Assembly: GCA_936933955.1 (NCBI GenBank)
Contig: CAKZIN010000067.1
Coordinates: forward strand, 1 to 15,418
Length of the DNA: 15,418 nt
Direction of reading: 5' to 3'
Source: an uncultured Sphingopyxis sp.
Lineage (GTDB): Bacteria > Pseudomonadota > Alphaproteobacteria > Sphingomonadales > Sphingomonadaceae
Shown: positions 6,820 to 12,432 of the stretch, piece after piece
Numbering within the stretch: position 1 is the first letter of the stretch
Layout of the letters: each line of letters begins with the position of its first letter
The notes under the pieces: model-generated
Told to the model about the DNA's origin: nothing
The model's input: only the letters and a program-made list of their open reading frames with translations
Database searches by the model: none
Translations under genes and position numbers: made by a program

Positions 6820-7482
6820 ATGACCAGCGACCGCACTCGACCCCGCCGCCCGATCATCGCCCTGACCGCAGCCGCCGCGGCGCTGGTGTTGGCAGGCTGC
6901 ACCCCGGCGCGCGTTGCAGGCAACCGCGCCGCTGCGCCCGCAGGGCCCGAGACGGCGCGCACCACGCTTTCTCCGACCGAGGCGGATCGGGGGCGGCTGC
7001 GCGACTGGTACGGCGCTTGGGAAGAGGCGCTGCGCGCAGCTCGCGCCGCGGGGTATGGCGCGGCGATCGAGGCCGAGGGCGCGCTGCTCCAGCCGCTCGC
7101 CGCGCAGACGCGCCCGGTGCCGCCGCCGGGCGACTATCGCTGCCGCACGATCAAGCTGGGCGCGAAGCAGCCGGGGCTGCTCCCCTACATCGCCTATCCC
7201 TGGTTTCGTTGCCGGGTGAGCGTCGAGGGGGGCGTCACCCGCCTCGTCAAGCTGACCGGCTCACAGCGCCTCGCGGGCGAGATCGCCCCGCCAGAAGGCA
7301 CCCGCGCCCGCTTCCTCGGCACGCTCGCGCTGGGCGATGAAACCACCCACCTCCCCTACGGCCGAGACCCCACCCGCGACATCGCCGGCTGGGTCGAACG
7401 CATCGGCGAAGGCCGCTGGCGCGTGGTGCAGCCGAGGCCGGCGTTCGAGAGCGTGGTGGATGTGTTGGAGATCAGATCGTAG
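6820..7482 (+). CDS. DUF4893 domain lipoprotein
   Basis: This 220-residue predicted lipoprotein has an N-terminal hydrophobic segment ending in lipobox LAGC, with C27 as the lipidated cysteine. The rest matches my memory of DUF4893: WYGAWEEALRAARAAGY, AEGALLQPLAA, PPPGDYRCRTIKLG, YIAYPWFRCRV, KLTGSQRLAGEIAPP, FLGTLALGDE, RDIAGWVERIGEGRWRVV, FESVVDVLEI. Function is unknown; lipidation places it in the envelope, facing the periplasm. The frame stays open far upstream, but that part is translated repeat. ATG 6820 is chosen because it gives a normal signal peptide; its ribosome-binding site is weak, so the exact start is uncertain. It converges with the next gene, with only 3 bp between the stop codons. 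Confidence 0.85.
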   Translation: MTSDRTRPRRPIIALTAAAAALVLAGCTPARVAGNRAAAPAGPETARTTLSPTEADRGRLRDWYGAWEEALRAARAAGYGAAIEAEGALLQPLAAQTRPVPPPGDYRCRTIKLGAKQPGLLPYIAYPWFRCRVSVEGGVTRLVKLTGSQRLAGEIAPPEGTRARFLGTLALGDETTHLPYGRDPTRDIAGWVERIGEGRWRVVQPRPAFESVVDVLEIRS

Positions 7483-7485
7483 AGA

Positions 7486-8112
7486 TTAATCGTTGCGCCC
7501 CAAATACTCTCCAAACGCGATCGCCCCACCACTTTCAATCAGCGATATCTGCGATGCCAGATACTTTTCGGGTATGATATTACCGAAAAGTGCATCAATC
7601 TCCATTTCGTTGATTAGCCTGTCAGTTTCCGCGCGCTCATACGTCGACGGTATCAACAGCCAATGCGCGAAACGCGTCAGGTAATAAACATCGAAGGTCG
7701 AAAGCCTTTCACACCTCTGGGCATCAGTGAAAGCTCGTACCCTGAAGTGTTCTCCAACACATTTCTCGAGGTCGGAAATAGAGTCTCCAAATAGGCCTTC
7801 GGCCATCCAAATATGCCGCTCAACTTCCCAAGCTCCAGAGCGTGCAATGTACGCATTAGTCGAGCTGAGCTCGTAGGAACATGGCTCATTAAGCCTGCCT
7901 GTCGCAGCCCGTTCCAGACACAAAAAGTTTCGTCTTAATTCTTTTTCAGCATCCTGCCTTAGCTGTTCATCCGTTTTCTCCGACGGCCAAAACGAAACAA
8001 CGGACAGGAATAAAGAAAGAATGCCTAGCACGAGCCCAACGAATGAGTACTTACTAGGAAGAGTCCAATTTCGATATTGTCTATAAGTGGGCAGCACTAG
8101 CCTTCGACTCAC
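7486..8112 (-). CDS. Hypothetical protein with one N-terminal membrane segment, low-GC island
   Basis: I do not recognise this 208-residue protein. A single membrane helix spans roughly residues 24-42 (SFVGLVLGILSLFLSVVSFW), with basic residues before it. The remainder is soluble and mostly helical, with four cysteines (FLCLER, EPCSYE, EKCVGE, QRCERL). Base composition and codon use are strikingly different from all neighbours: about half AT, with many A/T third positions, against the GC-rich surroundings. That suggests recent horizontal acquisition. The GTG start at 8112 overlaps the nrdB stop as GTGA, implying translational coupling; a second GTG at 8097 is possible. It ends 3 bp from the DUF4893 stop. 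No function is proposed. Confidence 0.75.
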   Translation of the reverse strand: MSRRLVLPTYRQYRNWTLPSKYSFVGLVLGILSLFLSVVSFWPSEKTDEQLRQDAEKELRRNFLCLERAATGRLNEPCSYELSSTNAYIARSGAWEVERHIWMAEGLFGDSISDLEKCVGEHFRVRAFTDAQRCERLSTFDVYYLTRFAHWLLIPSTYERAETDRLINEMEIDALFGNIIPEKYLASQISLIESGGAIAFGEYLGRND

Positions 8113-9164
8113 TCCGCCGCGACGCCCGCGAACATATCCGGCTCGCCCTCACCCTCGCCGGCGTCGTTCGCGCTCTCACTCCCCCGCGCCTTCAAACGCG
8201 AGTCGAAGCTCGACCAGACCTGGTTCCAGTCGCCGCGGGTGGCGGCCTTGCTGTATTCGGTGGCGCGGGTTTCGAAGAAGTTGGCGTGCTCCACCCCGTT
8301 CAGCAGCGGCGTCAGCCACGGCAGCGGGTGTTCGTCGACCATGTAGATCGCCGGCAGGCCGAGCTGGCTCAGCCGCCAGTCGGCGATGTAGCGGATATAC
8401 TTCTTGATCTCCTTGGGCGTCATGCCGGGGACCGGGCCCATCTCAAAGGCGAGGTCGATGAACGCGTCCTCCAGCCGCACCGTCGTCTGGCACATGTCCA
8501 TGATGTCGTCGCGGACCGATTTGGTCATGCACTGCCGCTCGGCGCAGAATGCGTGGAACAGCTTGATGATGCCTTCGCAGTGGAGGCTCTCGTCGCGCAC
8601 CGACCAGCTGACGATCTGCCCCATGCCCTTCATCTTGTTGAAGCGCGGGAAGTTCATCAGCATCGCGAACGACGCGAATAGCTGCAGCCCTTCGGTGAAG
8701 CCGCCGAACATCGCCAGCGTCTTCGCAATGTCCTCGTCGGTGTCGACGCCGAAGTTCTGCAGATAATCGTGCTTGTCCTTCATCTCGGCATATTCGAGGA
8801 AGGCGCCATATTCGCTTTCGGGCATGCCGATGGTGTCGAGCAGGTGCGAATAGGCCGCGATGTGCACCGTCTCCATGTTGGAGAAGGCGGTCAGCATCAT
8901 CTTGATCTCGGTCGGCTTGAACACGCGGCCATATTTTTCGTGGTAGCAGTCCTGCACCTCGACGTCGGCTTGGGTGAAGAAGCGAAAGATCTGCGTCAGG
9001 AGGTTGCGCTCATGTTCGCTGATCTTCTGCGCCCAGTCGCGGCAATCCTCCCCCAGCGGTACCTCTTCGGGCATCCAGTGGATCTGCTGCTGGCGCTTCC
9101 AGAAGTCGTACGCCCACGGATATTCGAACGGCTTGTAGGTCTTGCGGGCTTCGAGGAGGGACAT
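8109..9164 (-). CDS. nrdB: Class Ia ribonucleotide reductase, beta (radical) subunit
   Basis: This 351-residue protein houses the diiron centre and tyrosyl radical that NrdA needs to reduce ribonucleoside diphosphates. Aligning by eye with E. coli R2, the metal ligands are D67, E98, H101, E158, E192 and H195, and the radical tyrosine is Y105 in SNMETVHIAAYSHL. The 31-residue spacing D67-E98 equals D84-E115 in E. coli. Other landmarks are FTEGLQLFASFAML and SVRDESLHCEG. The N-terminus begins directly with the R2 domain, with no ATP-cone. The C-terminal tail (GEGEPDMFAGVAAE) is acidic and would dock into NrdA. A GAAGG sits 9-10 nt before ATG 9164. It is downstream of nrdA on the same strand, but two small genes intervene. 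Confidence 0.96.
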   Translation of the reverse strand: MSLLEARKTYKPFEYPWAYDFWKRQQQIHWMPEEVPLGEDCRDWAQKISEHERNLLTQIFRFFTQADVEVQDCYHEKYGRVFKPTEIKMMLTAFSNMETVHIAAYSHLLDTIGMPESEYGAFLEYAEMKDKHDYLQNFGVDTDEDIAKTLAMFGGFTEGLQLFASFAMLMNFPRFNKMKGMGQIVSWSVRDESLHCEGIIKLFHAFCAERQCMTKSVRDDIMDMCQTTVRLEDAFIDLAFEMGPVPGMTPKEIKKYIRYIADWRLSQLGLPAIYMVDEHPLPWLTPLLNGVEHANFFETRATEYSKAATRGDWNQVWSSFDSRLKARGSESANDAGEGEGEPDMFAGVAAE

Positions 9165-9200
9165 GGGCTTGGGCCTTCGGTTCGGGTGAGTCGCTTGGGG

Positions 9201-9410
9201 TCAGATATAGGACGCGATGAGCGGCCAGTTGAGGGCGATGTTGAGCACCAGCATCGCGATGCTGACGCCGACCTGGATCCGCCCGACGTTGCGCAGCGCG
9301 GCGCCACGCGGGTCATCCGGGCCCGCAGCACCCGCCGCACGCAGCTTGGCGAGGCCGGCAAGGAGCTGCCACACCGCCAGCGCGGCGATGATGAGGAGGA
9401 GGATGATCAT
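9201..9410 (-). CDS. Small two-helix membrane protein
   Basis: This 69-residue protein has two hydrophobic segments (MIILLLIIAALAVWQLLAGL at 1-20; VGVSIAMLVLNIALNWPLI at about 48-66) joined by a short polar loop rich in R, D, P and G. I do not recognise a named family. GGAG lies about 8 nt before ATG 9410. That ATG overlaps the DUF559 stop as ATGA, so translation may be coupled. The nrdB start follows 36 bp after its stop. Its place in the nrd operon suggests co-transcription; a role in nucleotide metabolism is not implied by anything in the sequence. Confidence 0.7.
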   Translation of the reverse strand: MIILLLIIAALAVWQLLAGLAKLRAAGAAGPDDPRGAALRNVGRIQVGVSIAMLVLNIALNWPLIASYI

Positions 9411-9916
9411 GGGTGGGGCTCCATCGTCGCTTCGCGTTGACCGTGGGGCGCGATGACCCTCACCCTCCCGGCGCTGCGCGCCTCCTTCCCTCTCCCGGTG
9501 GGAGAGGGATGTTCGCCCTCTCCCATCGGGAGAGGGAGGGGCCCACGCGCAGCGTGGGAGGGTGAGGGCCCGAGTGCGTTCGCGATCGCCGCATGAGCGC
9601 CCTCCGGGTTGGCGAGCACATCGTTGTTCCACAGCCGCAGCACGCGGTAGCCTTCGCGCTCGATGAACGCGGTGCGGCGCGCGTCGTACGCCTGAGCTTC
9701 GGCGTGCTGGCCGCCGTCGACTTCGATCACCAACCTGGCGCGGTGGCTGAGGAAGTCGGCGAAATACGGGCCGATCGGCACCTGCCGGCGGAAGCGGCGG
9801 TCGGGAAAGCTTTCGCGCAGCATTGCCCACAGCGCACGCTCGGCGTCGGTGGCGTCGCGGCGGAGGGTGCGGGCGCGAGTGACGGTGCCGGGGGGTTGGT
9901 TGGCGTAGGCGCGCAT
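9407..9916 (-). CDS. DUF559 (VSR-like, PD-(D/E)xK) endonuclease-domain protein
   Basis: The 169-residue product has a DUF559 core at about 12-115: RTLRRDATDAERALWAML, FRRQVPIGPYFADF, RLVIEVDGGQH, EREGYRVLRLWNNDVL. The probable nuclease residues are D54, E65 and D67 with H71, the pattern of VSR-like PD-(D/E)xK enzymes. The substrate is unknown. The tail from ~116 onward (SPSHAARGPLPLPMGEGE and so on) is the translation of a DNA repeat. Start ATG 9916 is chosen because GGGAGGG (9925-9931, in the upstream repeat) is 8 nt away and the core begins soon after; the longer frame would overlap nrdA. The stop overlaps the next gene as ATGA. It interrupts nrdA and nrdB. Confidence 0.85.
   Translation of the reverse strand: MRAYANQPPGTVTRARTLRRDATDAERALWAMLRESFPDRRFRRQVPIGPYFADFLSHRARLVIEVDGGQHAEAQAYDARRTAFIEREGYRVLRLWNNDVLANPEGAHAAIANALGPSPSHAARGPLPLPMGEGEHPSPTGRGKEARSAGRVRVIAPHGQREATMEPHP
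9457..9568. repeat. Palindromic repeat copy A, inside the DUF559 C-terminus
   Basis: Perfect 13-bp outer arms CCCTCACCCTCCC (9457-9469) and GGGAGGGTGAGGG (9556-9568) enclose two successive hairpins with identical 9-bp arms CCCTCTCCC/GGGAGAGGG (9488-9508 and 9516-9536). The first 53 bases match copy B (9919-9971) with one mismatch, in the same orientation. Copy A has one extra inner hairpin. Confidence 0.9.
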
Positions 9917-9918
9917 GG

Positions 9919-10002
9919 CCCTCACCCTCCCGGCGCTGCGCGCCTCCCTCCCTCTCCCGGTGGGAGAGGGAGGGGCCCGCGCGGAGCGTGGGAGGGTGAG
10001 GG
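9919..10002. repeat. Palindromic repeat copy B, at the DUF559 start
   Basis: It has the same 13-bp outer arms (9919-9931 and 9990-10002) and a single inner hairpin CCCTCTCCC (9950-9958)/GGGAGAGGG (9962-9970). It fills most of the 97-bp gap between the nrdA stop and the DUF559 start. Its left arm, read on the minus strand, provides the purine-rich ribosome-binding site of the nuclease gene. Confidence 0.9.
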
Positions 10003-10013
10003 CATCGCCCCCA

Positions 10014-12026
10014 TCACTGACACGCCAGGCATTCGTCGTAGTTGGTGACCTCAACCTGGATCACCGGGGCCTCCGCGGTGTTGTCCGCCTCCACGCCGCC
10101 GGCGAAACCGGCGCGCTGCACCGACTTCGAGCGCAGGTAATAGAGCGACTTGATCCCCAGCTCCCACGCGCGGAAGTGGAGCATCATCAGGTCCCATTTC
10201 TCGACGTCGGCGGGGATGAACAGGTTCAGCGACTGCGCCTGGTCGATGTAGGGCGTGCGGTCGGCGGCGAGTTCGAGGAGCCAGCGCTGGTCGATCTCGA
10301 AGCTCGTCTTGAACACGTCCTTTTCCTCGGGCTCGAGGAAGTCGAGGTGCGCGACGCTGCCGCCCTTTTCGAGGATCGAGTTCCACACCGCGTCGCTGTT
10401 CTTGGCCTTGGCGATCAGCAACTTCTCAAGGTGCGGATTGCGGATGGCGAAGCTGCCCGACAGCGTCTTGTGGGTGTAGATATTGGCCGGAATGGGCTCG
10501 ATGCAGGCAGAGGTGCCGCCGGCGATGATCGAAATCGACGCGGTCGGCGCGATCGCCATCTTGCAGCTGAAACGCTCCATCACCCCCTGGTCGGCGGCAT
10601 CGGGGCACGGGCCGCGTTCGTTGGCGAGCAGCATCGAGGCTTCGTCCACCTGCGCCCGCACGTGGCGGAAAATGCGCAGGTTCCAGCTCTTGGCCATCGC
10701 GCCCTCGAACGGCAGCCCGCGCGCCTGGAGGAAGCTATGGAAGCCCATTACGCCGAGGCCGACCGAACGTTCGCGCGAGGCGCTGTACTTCGCCCGCGCC
10801 ATCTCCGGGGGCGCGCGGTCGATGTAATCCTGCAGCACATTGTCGAGGAAGCGCATGACGTCCTCGATGAACTGCTTGTCCTGCGACCAGTCGTCCCAGG
10901 TCTCGAGGTTGAGCGAGGAGAGGCAGCACACCGCGGTGCGATCCTGCCCGAGATGGTCGACCCCGGTCGGCAGCGTGATTTCGCTGCACAGGTTGGAGGT
11001 GGTGACCTTCAACCCCAGGTCGCGGTGATGCTTGGGCATCGTCCGGTTCACCTGGTCGATGAAGATGATGTACGGCTCACCCGTCGCGAGGCGGGTTTCG
11101 ACGAGCTTCTGGAACAGCGAGCGCGCATCGACGCGGCCGCGCTCCGACCCGTCGCGGGGGGAGGTGAGCGCAAAGTCGGTGCCGTCGCGCACCGCCTCCA
11201 TGAAGGCGTCGGTGATGAGGACGCCGTGGTGGAGATTCAGCGCCTTCCTATTGAAGTCGCCCGACGGCTTGCGGATTTCGAGGAACTCCTCGATCTCCGG
11301 GTGGCTGATGTCGAGGTAGCAGGCCGCCGAGCCGCGTCGCAGCGAACCCTGGCTGATGGCGAGCGTCAGGCTGTCCATCACGCGCACGAAGGGAATGATG
11401 CCGCTGGTCTTGCCGTTCAAACCGACTGGCTCGCCAATGCCGCGGACGTGGCCCCAATAGGTGCCGATCCCGCCCCCGCGCGAGGCGAGCCAGACATTCT
11501 CGTTCCAGGTGTTGACGATCCCTTCGAGGCTGTCGCTCACCGAATTGAGGTAGCAGCTGATGGGGAGGCCGCGCCCCGTGCCGCCGTTCGACAGTACCGG
11601 CGTCGCGGGCATGAACCACAACCGGCTGATATAGTCATAGACGCGCTGCGCATGGCCCTGATCGTCGGCGTAAGCTGCGGCGACGCGAGCGAACAAATCC
11701 TGATAGGATTCGCCCGGCAGCAGGTAGCGGTCCTCGAGCGTGTCCTTGCCGAAGTCGGTCAGCAACGCATCGCGGCTGGCGTCGGTCACCACGTCGAAGC
11801 GGCGCGCGGCGATGCTGCTGGATGAGAGCGGCTCCGCCTTGGCGGCGGTTGCGGTGGCGACCAGCGATGCGTTCATCGCCGCCAGCGCCGCGTCCGCGTC
11901 GGTGCCTCCGCCGTCAGCGGTTGCCGGGCGCTCGTCGAGCCGGGTTGCCATTGCGTATCCCTCCATCGTGCCGGGCGCGCCATCGGCGCCTTCGCCGCGC
12001 GTCGCGGCCGTGTCCCGAAAGTCCAT
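10014..12026 (-). CDS. nrdA: Class Ia ribonucleotide reductase, alpha (catalytic) subunit, no ATP-cone
   Basis: This 670-residue protein reduces ribonucleoside diphosphates to deoxy forms. Active-site residues aligned by eye with E. coli R1: C158 (SCYLNS), N345/C347/E349 (SNLCSEI), C367 (AVCCLSSLNL), and the radical-relay pair Y629-Y630 (SLYYLRSKS). The C-terminal shuttle cysteines are C666 and C669 in ECLACQ. E. coli NrdA (761 residues) starts with an ATP-cone; here the first ~75 residues are a low-complexity A/S/D/G leader and the catalytic domain follows at RFDVVTDASRDALL. The activity-regulating domain is therefore absent. ATG 12026 has a GGGTGAG upstream; ATG 11951 (MATRLDERP) has a better GGAGGG at 7 nt and is a real alternative. 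Two NrdR-box matches lie upstream. Confidence 0.96.
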   Translation of the reverse strand: MDFRDTAATRGEGADGAPGTMEGYAMATRLDERPATADGGGTDADAALAAMNASLVATATAAKAEPLSSSSIAARRFDVVTDASRDALLTDFGKDTLEDRYLLPGESYQDLFARVAAAYADDQGHAQRVYDYISRLWFMPATPVLSNGGTGRGLPISCYLNSVSDSLEGIVNTWNENVWLASRGGGIGTYWGHVRGIGEPVGLNGKTSGIIPFVRVMDSLTLAISQGSLRRGSAACYLDISHPEIEEFLEIRKPSGDFNRKALNLHHGVLITDAFMEAVRDGTDFALTSPRDGSERGRVDARSLFQKLVETRLATGEPYIIFIDQVNRTMPKHHRDLGLKVTTSNLCSEITLPTGVDHLGQDRTAVCCLSSLNLETWDDWSQDKQFIEDVMRFLDNVLQDYIDRAPPEMARAKYSASRERSVGLGVMGFHSFLQARGLPFEGAMAKSWNLRIFRHVRAQVDEASMLLANERGPCPDAADQGVMERFSCKMAIAPTASISIIAGGTSACIEPIPANIYTHKTLSGSFAIRNPHLEKLLIAKAKNSDAVWNSILEKGGSVAHLDFLEPEEKDVFKTSFEIDQRWLLELAADRTPYIDQAQSLNLFIPADVEKWDLMMLHFRAWELGIKSLYYLRSKSVQRAGFAGGVEADNTAEAPVIQVEVTNYDECLACQ

Positions 12027-12135
12027 CGTCTCACCCCCACCTGTGGCAGGCGAACCGATGAGTCGCCAGCCCTTTTGTTCTATGTTCGTTCGCGAGCGGT
12101 CAGGAGTGGCGGAAAATCAAGTAAATCCGCCTAAA

Positions 12136-12151
12136 CCACAAGCTATAGCGT
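12136..12151. promoter_or_regulatory. NrdR box, proximal to nrdA
   Basis: CCACAAGCTATAGCGT matches the general NrdR consensus (acaCwAtATaTwGtgt) at about 12 of 16 positions. NrdR is the ATP/dATP-sensing zinc-finger/ATP-cone repressor of ribonucleotide reductase genes. The box lies 110 bp upstream of the nrdA start. Confidence 0.75.
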
Positions 12152-12167
12152 TCGTCTTCGCGAACAA

Positions 12168-12183
12168 CCGCTACAGATTGTGG
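12168..12183. promoter_or_regulatory. NrdR box, distal
   Basis: Read on the minus strand it is CCACAATCTGTAGCGG, about 11 of 16 consensus positions. Its centre is exactly 32 bp (three helical turns) from the other box, with a 16-bp gap, which is the paired arrangement known for NrdR sites. The pair strongly supports repression of nrdA. Confidence 0.75.
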
Positions 12184-12203
12184 AAAGCGCCTCGCGGGAT
12201 CAA
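12175..12203 (-). promoter_or_regulatory. Candidate nrdA promoter overlapping the distal NrdR box
   Basis: On the minus strand TTGATC (12203-12198) and CAATCT (12180-12175) are 17 bp apart, and the -10 lies inside the distal NrdR box. A repressor there would block the promoter. The -10 is a poor match, and the implied leader is ~140 nt. Confidence 0.3.
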
Positions 12204-12432
12204 GCCCCTTGATGCGGTCGTCGGCTCCACCGAGTCTCACCCGGTCAGCTTTGCGGCGCAGCGACGCGTGGACCAAGCAGGCTTTGCCGCGCTGGCAAGG
12301 TGAACATTGGGCTAACAAAAAATTTTGCTCTGACGCCTCCCGCATATGGGGGGTGTGACGTCCGGGTAACAGTGCTTGAACAGCGAGCGGGGGCGGCGCA
12401 GACTGACGCCCTCATCAGGCAGGGGCGGTGCG

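Noticed and set aside
9201..9916. DUF559 plus small membrane protein as a toxin-antitoxin pair
   Set aside because: Neither protein resembles known toxin or antitoxin families; the overlap alone is not evidence.
9457..10002. CRISPR-like array from repeated CCCTCTCCC hairpins
   Set aside because: There are only two full copies of unequal length, separated by a gene rather than uniform spacers, and no cas genes.
9919..10054. Upstream extension of the DUF559 frame into nrdA
   Set aside because: The extra residues are translated repeat plus the antisense-like end of nrdA; ATG 9916 has a good ribosome-binding site.
9915..11825. Plus-strand open frame of 636 codons opposite nrdA
   Set aside because: It is the antisense shadow of nrdA, whose conserved catalytic residues are unmistakable; the plus frame is Arg/Ala/Val-rich without motifs.
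12100..12303. Short open frames across the nrdA upstream gap
   Set aside because: The gap contains the NrdR sites and promoter-like elements; the frames have no ribosome-binding site and no recognisable motif.
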